A stretch of 64,000 nucleotides of DNA from Planococcus shixiaomingii (GCF_030413615.1 NZ_CP129236.1:2340001-2404000), one strand, 5' to 3'. Shown: positions 46,047-55,244, numbered from the stretch's first letter. Program-made: numbers and translations. The notes: generated by a model from the letters alone, not told the origin.

Positions 46047-46074
46047 ATAAAAAAGCCTTGCTAGGCAAGGCTTT
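46047..46074 (-). terminator. Terminator of prsW
   Basis: On the minus strand, AAAGCCTTGC-CTA-GCAAGGCTTT followed by a T-run. It separates prsW from the repeat and cmk. Confidence 0.92.
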
Positions 46075-46080
46075 CTAACG

Positions 46081-46758
46081 CTACGGACGGATGGAATTTT
46101 GGTCGTGGTAATGAGACAAGGATAGCAAGTGAGCTTGTTTTACTTTTCTTAAGCCGAACCACCATAAAAAGAGCATAAAAGGAATGACTCCATAAAGCCA
46201 GTTGGTATGGAAAAACAAAAGCGAGTTGTAGGCAATATGCAGAATCATGGAAGTGAACAACGCCCATGCGAGCCATTTTTTCGGATTGCCGCTGGTGAAC
46301 TTAGCACGCCCAAAATAATAGCCCATGACTACTCCGAAAAGCGCATGGCTTGAGACCGGCAAAAACGCGCGGATAAACGCCGTTTGAAGTCCGAATTCCA
46401 GCAAGTACAAAATATTCTCTACGGTCGCAAATCCAAGTGAAACACTGGCGCCGTATAAAATTCCATCATACGGATCTTCAAAATCGATATGCCGGTAAAT
46501 GGCAATAAGCAAGACAAGCCATTTAAAAAACTCTTCAATGATACTAGAAAACAACACCACTTGAGAAAACGGCTGGCTGAAGACGTGCTCTGCATCAAAA
46601 ACGTATTGTACGAACAAAATTGGAAATGTTAAAACAGCCCCATATATGAAACATTGAAACAATAATTTAGAAGGTTCGTCCGAAAATTGATCCCGCAAAT
46701 AAAAATAACTGAACAAAGCCAAACTCGGAGCGATAGCAACGGTTAGTAGGATAAGCAT
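46081..46758 (-). CDS. prsW: PrsW-type intramembrane protease
   Basis: A 225-aa polytopic membrane protein with about seven hydrophobic segments. The PrsW active-site motif EExxK-like SSIIEEFFKWLV and the later PVSSHALFGVVMGYYFGRAKF (cited here in two parts, PVSSHALFG and MGYYFGRAKF) are conserved. In B. subtilis PrsW does site-1 cleavage of the anti-sigma factor RsiW. Its substrate here is unknown; rsiX in this window is one candidate only by inference. The ATG at 46758 has GGAG 7 nt upstream. Confidence 0.92.
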   Translation of the reverse strand: MLILLTVAIAPSLALFSYFYLRDQFSDEPSKLLFQCFIYGAVLTFPILFVQYVFDAEHVFSQPFSQVVLFSSIIEEFFKWLVLLIAIYRHIDFEDPYDGILYGASVSLGFATVENILYLLEFGLQTAFIRAFLPVSSHALFGVVMGYYFGRAKFTSGNPKKWLAWALFTSMILHIAYNSLLFFHTNWLYGVIPFMLFLWWFGLRKVKQAHLLSLSHYHDQNSIRP

Positions 46759-46787
46759 ATGCATGCTCCTTTGCTTGAAGTAGTTCT

Positions 46788-46796
46788 ATTATAACA
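46788..46796 (-). promoter_or_regulatory. Extended -10 promoter of prsW
   Basis: On the minus strand, TGT-TATAAT, an extended -10 element about 30 nt before the prsW ATG. The -35 region is poor. Confidence 0.45.
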
Positions 46797-46837
46797 CGGT
46801 TAACCTTGTGATTTTGGCAATTCCGAACGAACTTATG

Positions 46838-47806
46838 TCATTTTGTGAATGTATTAATATCCACCTTTTTATTCGTCGACAAAGCCACAGCCAATTTAAT
46901 TCGCGCTTTTTTGCTGTCATAATCGCTGCCAAGCAAAACGCCGTTCAGCATTAAATCATGTGCGCTCCCTGGATAGCCGTAACTCGGATAAGCGTTGCCT
47001 TCTTCTGCACTGGTTGTCAGGACGATGACGATCCCCTTTTTGACTGCGGCTGCAATAGCTTCGACCATATGTGGTGAAACTTGGCCGCGCCCTGCCGCTT
47101 CAAGCACGAGTCCTTTTGTATCGCTGCTTGCAAGCAGTTCGATCATTTGACCGTCCTGGCCCGAATAACATTTGACAATATCAACGCGCGGCAAAGTTCC
47201 CATCACTTCATGGACATCGCGGCCGATCGGTTTTTGGTAGATGCTGACTTTATCGTTATCGATAATCCCTAAATAACCATGCCCGAATGAATCAAACCCT
47301 TGAAGATTGCTGGAATGTACTTTTTTAACGTATTTTGCCGTGTAAATACGCTCGTTGAAGACAACAACTGTCCCCACGCCTCTCAGCGTTTCGTCGACCG
47401 AGACGTAAATTGAATTCCGCAAATTCGAATAGACATCCGTTCCGACATCATCCGGTGAACGCTGCGAACCTGTCACGACCACTTGCCGCTCATCTGCGAT
47501 CGTCAAATCTAAAAAGTAAGCCGTTTCTTCAAGCGTATCGGTTCCATGTGTGACGACGACTCCGTCCACTGATTCATCCTCCAGCTCTTCTTTAATAACA
47601 TTTTGCAGCTTTTTCATTTCCGGAAACCCGATATGCATACTCGGCAGTTGGAAAATGTCTATTACTTTCACTTCGATTTCTTCTGGCAGTTGGCACAAGG
47701 CGGCTAACTCTCTTCCTGAAATCGCGCCGGATTTCAATAAACCTTTGGAAATTTCCTTGCTCGCAATTGTACCGCCTGTCGTGATTAAAGAAACTCTTTT
47801 TTTCAT
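46838..47806 (-). CDS. ansA: L-asparaginase (type I, cytoplasmic)
   Basis: A 322-aa asparaginase hydrolysing L-asparagine to aspartate and ammonia. It shows the two family signatures: LITTGGTIASKE at the N-terminus (first catalytic Thr) and VTHGTDTLEETAY (second Thr, Asp). No signal peptide, so it is cytoplasmic. The ATG at 47806 has GAGGTGAAG; the ATG-like TTG one codon earlier is not needed. In B. subtilis gudB and ypdA lie in this region and ansA is elsewhere, so the location differs. Confidence 0.94.
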   Translation of the reverse strand: MKKRVSLITTGGTIASKEISKGLLKSGAISGRELAALCQLPEEIEVKVIDIFQLPSMHIGFPEMKKLQNVIKEELEDESVDGVVVTHGTDTLEETAYFLDLTIADERQVVVTGSQRSPDDVGTDVYSNLRNSIYVSVDETLRGVGTVVVFNERIYTAKYVKKVHSSNLQGFDSFGHGYLGIIDNDKVSIYQKPIGRDVHEVMGTLPRVDIVKCYSGQDGQMIELLASSDTKGLVLEAAGRGQVSPHMVEAIAAAVKKGIVIVLTTSAEEGNAYPSYGYPGSAHDLMLNGVLLGSDYDSKKARIKLAVALSTNKKVDINTFTK

Positions 47807-48349
47807 CAATCTTCACCTCTAAATTCCATTTTACACTACCGCCTCAAAAAATAAGATGAATTTTCCAAATAAAAAAGCGTACTTAATGTACGCTGAGCTT
47901 GTAGACAAAAGAATAATTAACTTTCTGACGGAATAAATAGATACATTTTATCAGAACCGTAACGACACCTTCGCTTCAGCCGGTCGCTTTCCGCGGGCTC
48001 GCGCCGAACTAACTCGGTCCTGGCGTCCCGAGTGGATTTCGGCACTTCGCTGTCCCGCAGGAGTCGCCGGCTTGCGCTCCGGTGCCTGAAGCTAGAAGAG
48101 AATACTCGGTGTCTTGTACCATTTTTTACTCCATCCAGCCACTTAGCAGTTGCCCTGATTTGAGAAAGACGTCCAACCGGGCGGGACACGCAGACTCCTG
48201 TGGGACAGCTCGAGCTGAAGACCCCGCAGTCACGGCAGTGACGAGGAGGCTGAAGCCGAGCCCACGGAAAGCGAAGTGGCCGGCCCGGTTGGGTTATGTA
48301 TGCATCCTTCTTCAACTATCCTGCCCTTTGTCTACAGTCTGAAGCGTAC
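47807..48349. other. 543-bp gap holding a 486-bp repeat element
   Basis: The gap between ansA and bdr is almost filled by the inverted-repeat-bounded element listed separately. ORFs within it are fortuitous. No gudB remnant is visible. Confidence 0.75.
47869..47894 (-). terminator. Terminator-like hairpin at the left end of repeat copy C
   Basis: On the minus strand, AGCGTAC-ATTAA-GTACGCT is followed by T6. It could terminate transcription of bdr after read-through across the repeat element. A related hairpin with AGCGTA / TACGCT sits at 48343-48361, over the bdr stop codon. Confidence 0.75.
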
Positions 48350-48361
48350 TCAGTATACGCT
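47876..48361. repeat. 486-bp element with about 35-bp terminal inverted repeats (repeat copy C)
   Basis: The left end (47876-47909) has an AGCGTAC hairpin followed by TGTAGACAAA. The right end (48327-48361) has TTTGTCTACA followed by an AGCGTA hairpin, so the ends are inverted copies of one another. Inside lie a minus-oriented GC-rich unit (about 47966-48086) and a plus-oriented unit (about 48173-48292, itself bounded by CCAACCGGG / CCCGGTTGG) with a spacer between. The units are of the same family as those at 8.65-8.96 and 33.92-34.01 kb. The element encodes no recognisable protein. Confidence 0.85.
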
Positions 48362-49318
48362 TTCTTTTCCAGCTATGGCTCTTGCTATTTGTTCTCCGTG
48401 AAATCTGCCATTTTCAATAAAAATTTCATTTGCATTATTTCCCGCAGCAATCACTCCGGCAATGAACAATCCTTCAACATTCGTTTCCAGCGTTTCTTCG
48501 TTGTACTCCGGTCGTCCGGATAGCGGATCTATGACAATTCCCATTTTTTTCAAAAAATTATGATCGGGATGATAGCCAATCATGGCAAAAACAAAATCAT
48601 TCGGTATCGTCTCTTTAACATCATTGACAGTGAGTTCCACGCTGTCTTCCAATATCCGATCGACGAGGGAATCAAATAGCATGGTAATTTCACCATTTCG
48701 GACAAGGCCATCAAATTCCGGCAAAATCCACGGTTTGACGCTTTGCGAGTAATTCGGCCCGTGATAGGAAACCGTAACCCTACTCCCGGCTTTATGCAAT
48801 TCCAGCGCCGCGTCTACGGCGGAATTTTTCCCGCCAATGACCAAGACGTCCTGATCAAAATATGGGTGGCCTTCCTTGAAATAATGCATCACTTTCGGCA
48901 AATCGGCTCCTTCTGCCGCCAATTTGTTGGGTTGGTCATAGTATCCTGTAGCTGCTATTACATATTTTGCCTGATAGGTATTTTTTGAAGTTGAAACTTC
49001 GAAAAACTCTTTTTTTTCGACAGCCAAAACCGTTTCAAAAGGCCGGACTTCAATGCCGGTTCTTTTCACCACTTCCCGGTAATACACCAGCGCCTGGTTC
49101 CGTTTCGGTTTCCGTTCTTCTGTAATGAATGGAATTCCGCCAATTGACAGGCGTTCGCTTGAACTAAAAAACGTCTGATGCGTCGGGTATTGATAAATCG
49201 CATTGACGATATTGCCTTTTTCTATAACGATCGGATGCAGACCCATTTTCTTGATTTCAATAGCTGCAGACAGACCACATGGCCCGCCTCCAATAATAAG
49301 GACATCTGTTTTTTGCAT
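48350..49318 (-). CDS. bdr: Bdr (YpdA), bacillithiol disulfide reductase
   Basis: A 322-aa FAD- and NADPH-dependent flavoprotein reductase. The dinucleotide-binding motif GGGPCG carries C14, the residue identified in S. aureus YpdA as needed to reduce bacillithiol disulfide. A second nucleotide-binding motif is VIGGKNSAVDAALEL, and GLFIAGVIAAG is near the C-terminus. The ATG follows AGGAGAGG. B. subtilis ypdA lies in this region too. With bshA (18.8-20.0 kb) it supports a bacillithiol redox system. Confidence 0.93.
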   Translation of the reverse strand: MQKTDVLIIGGGPCGLSAAIEIKKMGLHPIVIEKGNIVNAIYQYPTHQTFFSSSERLSIGGIPFITEERKPKRNQALVYYREVVKRTGIEVRPFETVLAVEKKEFFEVSTSKNTYQAKYVIAATGYYDQPNKLAAEGADLPKVMHYFKEGHPYFDQDVLVIGGKNSAVDAALELHKAGSRVTVSYHGPNYSQSVKPWILPEFDGLVRNGEITMLFDSLVDRILEDSVELTVNDVKETIPNDFVFAMIGYHPDHNFLKKMGIVIDPLSGRPEYNEETLETNVEGLFIAGVIAAGNNANEIFIENGRFHGEQIARAIAGKESVY

Positions 49319-49361
49319 AACTTACCTCTCCTATACCTAATCTCTATATAAGCATAGAAGA

Positions 49362-50132
49362 TTATTCGTATTTCTGCCAAACCTTACGCTTAGGCTCTAT
49401 GGCTAAGAGATGAAACTCTGCCGGCGCTCCTAGGCGAAGCGGCAAAGAAGTTGTCCCGAAGCCGTTCGTAACCAATTCTGGTTTATCGCCTTTTACCCGT
49501 AAAGCCCCTTTTCTGTAAAGCCCCAATTTTCCTAGCCGGATTTGGCCCCCATGTGTATGGCCCGCCAGCAAGAAATCCACTTTGTATTTCTTTTTAACCC
49601 GTTTAAAAAGGAATGGGGAGTGTGAAGCAAAAATCACCGTATCCTCTTCCCCTACTTTGGAAAATGCCCGGTCTAACCCCTCTTTTCCTAAGTCCAAGTA
49701 ATTCACACCAACAAGCTTTAAATTCGGATTCCCCAAAAGTGAAACCGCCTCATTATCGAGCACTTTTACGCCAAAATGCGCAAACAGTTTGCGCAAGTTG
49801 CGTTCTTTCACTTCCTGGTCATTGTTTCCCCAAATAAAATAAACCGGGGCTTTGTCTTTCAATATTTTCAGATTCTCGGCGACTCGCTTTAAAGGGACGC
49901 CTCTTTCCGCCAAATCCCCGCCAATCAGAATAACATCGACTGGAAAATCCAACATTTCTTCCGGTATCTTTCTTCTATGGATATCGGCGATGAAAAGCAA
50001 TTTGAACGGCCGAAACGGAACTTTTGCTTCAAGTTTGATGGTCTGGTGGCGCAATTTATGGTCAAATGCGTTTTTAAACATAAAAAGCAGCAGCAAGAAC
50101 GCTGCTGCTCCGGATTTTATTACCAACTTCAA
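49362..50132 (-). CDS. ypbG: YpbG metallophosphoesterase
   Basis: A 256-aa calcineurin-type phosphoesterase with a hydrophobic N-terminal segment (about 8-20) that probably anchors it in the membrane. Metal-binding motifs are ADIHRR, GGDLAERG, GNNDQE and AGHTHGGQIRL. The substrate is unknown. The start is TTG with AAGGGG upstream. B. subtilis YpbG is at the same place. Confidence 0.9.
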   Translation of the reverse strand: MKLVIKSGAAAFLLLLFMFKNAFDHKLRHQTIKLEAKVPFRPFKLLFIADIHRRKIPEEMLDFPVDVILIGGDLAERGVPLKRVAENLKILKDKAPVYFIWGNNDQEVKERNLRKLFAHFGVKVLDNEAVSLLGNPNLKLVGVNYLDLGKEGLDRAFSKVGEEDTVIFASHSPFLFKRVKKKYKVDFLLAGHTHGGQIRLGKLGLYRKGALRVKGDKPELVTNGFGTTSLPLRLGAPAEFHLLAIEPKRKVWQKYE

Positions 50133-50152
50133 ATTAAAAACCCCTTACATTA

Positions 50153-50192
50153 ATAAAAAGGCATTAAGAAAGTTCTTCTTATGCCTTTTTAT
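50153..50192 (-). terminator. Terminator between the CBS-domain gene and ypbG
   Basis: On the minus strand, an AAAAAGGCAT / ATGCCTTTTT stem with an AT-rich loop and a T-run. It lies after the CBS-domain gene and before ypbG. Confidence 0.85.
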
Positions 50193-50201
50193 TATTAATA
50201 G

Positions 50202-50831
50202 TTAATCTTCCGAAACGTCCAATACACGGAAACCTGATTTTTCAAGTTCTTTCACGAAACGTTCAACGTTGTCTTTTTTCTGGATTTTCAAAACAATGCG
50301 GCGCACAAGTTTGGCAGTTTCATCAAATGTCACAAGGGAAATCACCGATTCCTTGTATTTTTCAATGATTTCACCGAGGCGTCCAATCCGCCCCTGTGTT
50401 TCAACAGAAGTAAACGTGATGCGGTAACCGGGTTGATGCATTCCAAATGCACTTTGCAATTGGTTAACGACGTCAAATCTTGTTACTATTCCTAAAAATT
50501 CGGTTCCTTCCACAACTGCGATAATCGGAAAATCGCTCAGTTCCATAAGCGCTTTTTCATATACGTCGTTAATGTCCAAGGTTACATCTTGGTTGACGAC
50601 GATATCACTGACTTTTGTCGAATTGGTAAACTCTTCCTTCGTTTTTCCGGAATGGAAAAACGCACGGTAAGCATGATACCAAGTGAAAATCCCTTTGTAT
50701 TCATTGCCATCTACTACAGGCAAGGCATCCAAGGAATGCTTCTCCAACAGCTCCAGCCCTACTTGAATCGAATCATCCATTTTTACACTATAACAATTTT
50801 CTCTTTTGATCATTGTACTTTTTACAAACAT
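50202..50831 (-). CDS. CBS-domain protein with C-terminal ACT-like domain
   Basis: A 209-aa cytosolic protein with two CBS motifs (about residues 5-55 and 70-125; DALPVVDGNEYKGIFTW and DFPIIAVVEGTEFLGIVTR), then an ACT-like domain (about 135-205, GRIGRLGEIIEKYKES). CBS pairs often bind adenine nucleotides. Function is unknown, and the gene is not at this place in B. subtilis as I recall it. The ATG at 50831 has AGAGGTGAG; the longer open frame is rejected. Confidence 0.82.
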   Translation of the reverse strand: MFVKSTMIKRENCYSVKMDDSIQVGLELLEKHSLDALPVVDGNEYKGIFTWYHAYRAFFHSGKTKEEFTNSTKVSDIVVNQDVTLDINDVYEKALMELSDFPIIAVVEGTEFLGIVTRFDVVNQLQSAFGMHQPGYRITFTSVETQGRIGRLGEIIEKYKESVISLVTFDETAKLVRRIVLKIQKKDNVERFVKELEKSGFRVLDVSED

Positions 50832-50893
50832 CGGCTCACCTCTATTTTGGTCTATAGTAACGTTATTCGACAATACTATAGCCAAACCCTTTT

Positions 50894-51643
50894 TTAAGGC
50901 AAAATTAATGTTTGCCCCGGGCTTATCGAATTTGATGACAAACCGTTTGCTTGTTTAATTTTTTCGACTGCCGCTGCAGCTCCTGCGGCTCCGTAATTAT
51001 TGACCGCAATACGGTATAACGTTTCCTGAGGTTGTACTACGACTGTTTTTGACGAGGATGGTTGTTTTTTCGCATCTTCTTTCGCCTTGGCAGCAGCAGC
51101 TTTTTCCCGCTCTTGAGCAGCTGCAGCTTCTTGTCTGGCAATTTCTTGTGCTTTAGCATCTTCAGCCGCTTTTGCTTCTCGTTCTTTTTTCGCCTGTTCT
51201 TCTGCAGCCGCTTTTTCAGCTGCCAGTTTACGGATTTTTTCTTTTTCTGCTTTTTCTTTATCCGCCTTTTCTTTTTCAGCTTTCTCTTGTGCCGCTTTCT
51301 CCTCTTTATTTTCTTGTTCCGCTTTTTCCTCTTTATCTTCTTCGACTTCTACTGGAACAATCGGTGTTTCCAGAGCAGTATTGGTTTCAATGCTGACCTC
51401 TTTACTTGCAGGTTCAGCTGTTATTGTATCGTCTGGCTCGTATAAAAAAGCTACGTATATAAGAATCGTCACTGGGATTAAGATGAAAAGGAAAAATAAA
51501 GTCGGCAGCAAAACGCTTTTTTTCTTTTTCGGCTGATTTTTTGCCGAATTGCGGGCCGCTCTTCTTGAAGGAGCCGCAGGGTTTCCTACAGAAATTTCTT
51601 GGCGATCTTTTTCAATTGATTCCCGATAATTTTGCTTTCCCAT
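50894..51643 (-). CDS. ypbE: YpbE-like LysM-domain membrane protein
   Basis: A 249-aa protein: a basic cytoplasmic N-terminus (1-42), one membrane segment (about 44-66), a long Glu/Lys/Ala-rich coiled linker (about 95-200), and a C-terminal LysM domain (about 203-249, VQPQETLYRIAVNNYG... ISPGQTLIL). It probably binds peptidoglycan outside the membrane. It matches YpbE by architecture and by position next to recQ. No catalytic domain is present. The low-complexity linker gives long antisense ORFs that are not genes. Confidence 0.85.
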   Translation of the reverse strand: MGKQNYRESIEKDRQEISVGNPAAPSRRAARNSAKNQPKKKKSVLLPTLFFLFILIPVTILIYVAFLYEPDDTITAEPASKEVSIETNTALETPIVPVEVEEDKEEKAEQENKEEKAAQEKAEKEKADKEKAEKEKIRKLAAEKAAAEEQAKKEREAKAAEDAKAQEIARQEAAAAQEREKAAAAKAKEDAKKQPSSSKTVVVQPQETLYRIAVNNYGAAGAAAAVEKIKQANGLSSNSISPGQTLILP

Positions 51644-51723
51644 AATCGATTACCCCTATCCCTATCTTGTAACTTTATTATGACCAAAATTTTGCCATTT
51701 GTAAATGACTCTTCTAGGTATTC

Positions 51724-53151
51724 TTACGAGGGAAGAAGAGCATTTAATCGGTCTTTCCAACTAGTTGAACTTTCTTTTCTCTTTTGGGCAGCCCGTTTTT
51801 GAAAAGCGGAATACTCGATGCCGTCATTAATACAGCAATTCGCCGGTTTTTCAAGTAGCTGTTGTTCAAAGCATTCGCTAATATATTGGCGAATACAGCC
51901 TTGAATATTGACAAGTTTCCGAATTTTTTCCGCTTGCTTGATTTTTTCGTTCTGCAGCTCCTCCATTTGCCGTAATGTACCTTCCAGCGGCAATTGGCTT
52001 TGCCAATATGTAATTACACGAAGAGCCGTTTCCCTTACAATGCCTTGTTCTACCAAGCGTATTGCATCCTCATGGTTGGCATAGACTGTTTCTATTTCTC
52101 TTTTTGTAGGCAACTCATCCATTACGAGGCTTTGCAGCAGCCCCTCATCACCATCCGCATACAACAGACTAGCCAACGCAGGTTTGCCGTCCCTTCCAGC
52201 TCTGCCGACTTCCTGGACATAGCCTTCGATCGAAGTCGGCAATTGGAAATGGATAACGTGGCGAATATTGGGGATATGTACGCCCATACCAAAAGCATTA
52301 GTTGAACAGACCCATTCAAGTTCCCCATTTTGGAATTGCTGTTGAACAAATATCCGGTCTTGATGCTCCATGCCGCCGTGATAAAAAGAAGCAGAAACTC
52401 CGCAGGCTGTTAATTCAGCAGCCAATTGCTGGGCTTTATTGCGCGTTCCGGCGTAAATGATGCCGGGCCCCTCGAAATGGTTCACAAATTCTTTCAGCCA
52501 TTCAACTTTTTGTCTCGGCTCTTCAAATCTTTTCACATCATAAACCAAGTTTTTCCGATCCATTGGATGAGTGTAAACAAATGGGTTCTGCATGTTTAAA
52601 TACTTTTTAATTTCATTCGTTACTTTTGAAGTGGCTGTCGCAGTCAAAGCCAGGACTTGAGGATTGTTTAACAAAGGAATAATTTCAGCAATCCGCAAAT
52701 AATCTGGTCGAAAATCAAACCCCCACTGCGAAATGCAATGTGCTTCATCCGCCACCAGCAATGAAATAGAAATACGCTGAAGTTGCTTTTTAACAAACGG
52801 TTGCACAAGCATTTCCGGCGAAATGAAGATAAAGCGGTATTGTCCAAGTGAACTCCATATCTTTTCTTTGTCTTCAGGCTTTAAAAAAGAATTGATTGCG
52901 ACAACAGATTTTTCACCCATTTTCTTCAGTTGGGCCACTTGATCCTGCATCAACGACAATAACGGCGACACAATTAATACGCTGCCCGGCAACAAATGCG
53001 CCGGCAGCTGATAGCACATCGATTTCCCCATTCCGGTAGGCAGCAACGCAATGACGTTATTGCCTTTCAGCACTTCTTCGATCACTTCACGTTGTCCTGG
53101 CCGAAATGAATTAAAGCCATAAGTCGTGTAAAGCAGTTTTTCCAACTCCAC
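51724..53151 (-). CDS. recS: ATP-dependent DNA helicase RecQ (short RecS type)
   Basis: A 475-aa 3'-5' helicase. Motif I is PTGMGKS (38-44), motif II DEAHCISQWG, and motif VI VGRAGRDG. It carries a short C-terminal zinc-type segment (ECFEQQLLEKPANCCIN) but no room for RQC and HRDC domains. This fits B. subtilis RecS (YpbC) rather than RecQ. The start is GTG with GGAGG 7 nt upstream. It follows ypbB by 45 bp and precedes ypbE, as in B. subtilis. Confidence 0.9.
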   Translation of the reverse strand: MELEKLLYTTYGFNSFRPGQREVIEEVLKGNNVIALLPTGMGKSMCYQLPAHLLPGSVLIVSPLLSLMQDQVAQLKKMGEKSVVAINSFLKPEDKEKIWSSLGQYRFIFISPEMLVQPFVKKQLQRISISLLVADEAHCISQWGFDFRPDYLRIAEIIPLLNNPQVLALTATATSKVTNEIKKYLNMQNPFVYTHPMDRKNLVYDVKRFEEPRQKVEWLKEFVNHFEGPGIIYAGTRNKAQQLAAELTACGVSASFYHGGMEHQDRIFVQQQFQNGELEWVCSTNAFGMGVHIPNIRHVIHFQLPTSIEGYVQEVGRAGRDGKPALASLLYADGDEGLLQSLVMDELPTKREIETVYANHEDAIRLVEQGIVRETALRVITYWQSQLPLEGTLRQMEELQNEKIKQAEKIRKLVNIQGCIRQYISECFEQQLLEKPANCCINDGIEYSAFQKRAAQKRKESSTSWKDRLNALLPS

Positions 53152-53196
53152 TTTTCTTCCTCCTTTCTTACTACCGTTTTGTTAGATAGCTACGTG

Positions 53197-54210
53197 CTAT
53201 TTAATTGCCAGGGCCAGACGAATTTGAAAATAAGTTACTTCCGGCAGTTTTTCTTTTATATCACGCAGCCGCTTTGTTTGCTGATCCCGGCTTAGCCCGA
53301 CTATCGCTTGAAACGCTTCTTCACTCATAAAAGAAGAATAATTGAAATAAGGATCATTCATAGCGAGTTCAACGAAATGATCTTCAATGGTGCTAGTTTT
53401 CAATTGCCGCAATTCCGCGATTTGTTCCAGTGAAAAGCCTCTAGCAAAAAGTTTTTCTGTCCGTTGAGCTGACTCTGTCAATGAAGATTGCTGAATCACG
53501 CCCTCCATCAATGCTGACAGCAGTGGATATCGGTTCTGTTCAATCACTTGCATCCAGGCATGCAATGTTTCAATTAAATTCAGCTGCACATCAAGCGGCG
53601 TGTTGCCGTAACCAGCGGCAATCTGTTCCCATGTTAACCCGCTGTAGCCTAAACCTGAAAGACGCTGCATTAATATCATTTTATGCTTTTCTGGTACCAT
53701 CGTCTCTTCTAAGCTGCTCAACAATTGGTTTTTGAATTCACTTGGCACAGACGGATCCCGGAAGTTATGTTTCCGCAAATACGTTTTCACCCAAGATTGA
53801 ATATCTTCCGAATTGATAACGGGGTCAAAAATGTTTACTTTCTGGCTAATGTGGGAAAAAGTTTGAACAATTAGTGACAAGCGATTTAAGAATAAAGCTT
53901 CGTTGCCGCGATACTTCCAGCCGTTTAATGACGTTTCGGGAGTTTGGGAAGTTATCGCCAAATCAGTTAAGTCAATGACGGCGTCGTTTTGGCGAAGCAA
54001 ACCACGCGCAAAAAGACCAGCCACTGCCTGGTCATAGGCTTGCTTGTCGAGTTGCGGCATGACAGCAAAATATGGGTATAGCCCATAATAACCGATATCT
54101 TGAATCGTTTGTCCGGACTTTTTTCCTTTAATTAAATGAAAAGGAGAAGATACAGTCCGCTCACGATTGACGGCTTTCATGATAGCGATTATAAGTTCAT
54201 CAAATAACAA
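53197..54210 (-). CDS. ypbB: YpbB, helix-turn-helix protein
   Basis: A 337-aa cytosolic protein with an N-terminal helical region (KGKKSGQTIQDIGYYGLYPYF) and a C-terminal helix-turn-helix resembling the RecQ-associated HTH domain (TEKLFARGFSLEQIAELRQLKTS, cited as SLEQIAELRQLKTSTI). It is always beside recS in Bacillales as far as I recall, so it may supply the DNA-binding part missing from the short helicase; this is inference. The start is TTG with AGGGGG upstream. Confidence 0.85.
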   Translation of the reverse strand: MLFDELIIAIMKAVNRERTVSSPFHLIKGKKSGQTIQDIGYYGLYPYFAVMPQLDKQAYDQAVAGLFARGLLRQNDAVIDLTDLAITSQTPETSLNGWKYRGNEALFLNRLSLIVQTFSHISQKVNIFDPVINSEDIQSWVKTYLRKHNFRDPSVPSEFKNQLLSSLEETMVPEKHKMILMQRLSGLGYSGLTWEQIAAGYGNTPLDVQLNLIETLHAWMQVIEQNRYPLLSALMEGVIQQSSLTESAQRTEKLFARGFSLEQIAELRQLKTSTIEDHFVELAMNDPYFNYSSFMSEEAFQAIVGLSRDQQTKRLRDIKEKLPEVTYFQIRLALAIK

Positions 54211-54279
54211 GACACTGCCCCCTAGCGTTTTTGGTTGAAAAACTAAACAAACACCTTTAGAATGAATCTGATAGTATAA

Positions 54280-54567
<288 letters not shown>

Positions 54568-54578
54568 ATCTAATAGAA

Positions 54579-54626
54579 AACAGGTGATCCGGACAGCTAA
54601 ACGCTGTCCGGATCACCTGTTTTTAT
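54579..54626. terminator. Terminator between fer and ribU
   Basis: A perfect 19-bp stem (AACAGGTGATCCGGACAGC and its complement) with a 5-nt loop and T5 on the plus strand; four Ts follow on the minus strand, so it may work both ways for the convergent genes. Confidence 0.94.
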
Positions 54627-54665
54627 TTTATCAACGGCTTGAAAATGGCCAGCCGCTGTTTACAA

Positions 54666-55244
54666 TTAATGATAATAAGCACGCTGCTTTTCAAGCCATG
54701 CCTGAAGGCTGCTAAACATCAATAGAACTACTGATGTCAGCAACAAACCTTTAATTAAGTTGAAGGGTAAAATCCCAAGAACAATGCTCTTGAATAGGGC
54801 ATCTCCCGTTTCTGCCGGGAAGTTCAAAAAGTAGCTATACATCGGCAAAAAGACAAAATAATTCAAGACGCTCATGCCGATTGCCATTGAAAGTGTTCCC
54901 ATCGCAAGACCGAAAGCAATCCCTTTTTTAGTAGAAATTTTACGATAAATCAAATATACCGGCGTGATGAATAAAATACTTGTGACAAAATTCGCTAAAT
55001 GCCCTACTGGAACTCCAGTCTGACTGCCTGAAAAAATCCAGTCTAACACGTTTTTGAAAAAGGCTACCAGAATACCAGCAACTGGTCCCATTGTAATCGC
55101 TGCAATTAAGGCCGGAACATCACTAAAATCGACTTTCAAAAATGGCGGCAGTGCTGGCAATGGGAAATTGAAAAGCATTAAAATAAATGAAATGCTGCTC
55201 AACATCCCAATCGCGATCATGGATTGTAACTTTTTGTTCTTCAT
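54666..55244 (-). CDS. ribU: Riboflavin/FMN-class ECF transporter S component RibU
   Basis: A 192-aa membrane protein with about six hydrophobic segments, the S component of an energy-coupling factor transporter for riboflavin. It has LPALPPFLKVDFSDVPALI near the N-terminus, GPVAGILVAFFKN, and GVPVGHLANF, hallmarks of RibU/FmnP. The ATG at 55244 (MKNKKLQS) has AAGGAGAG. An FMN riboswitch lies upstream, which strongly supports the substrate. The EcfAA'T modules would be elsewhere. Confidence 0.95.
   Translation of the reverse strand: MKNKKLQSMIAIGMLSSISFILMLFNFPLPALPPFLKVDFSDVPALIAAITMGPVAGILVAFFKNVLDWIFSGSQTGVPVGHLANFVTSILFITPVYLIYRKISTKKGIAFGLAMGTLSMAIGMSVLNYFVFLPMYSYFLNFPAETGDALFKSIVLGILPFNLIKGLLLTSVVLLMFSSLQAWLEKQRAYYH

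Noticed and set aside
47917..48342. ORFs of 132 aa (-) and 86 aa (+) inside the 48-kb repeat element
   Set aside because: They run through inverted GC-rich units, have Arg/Ser/Cys-rich composition typical of non-coding GC-rich repeats, and match no family.
50894..51445. Cys/Phe-rich plus-strand ORFs opposite ypbE (127 and 74 aa)
   Set aside because: They mirror the Glu/Lys/Ala-rich linker of ypbE, a common low-complexity artefact.
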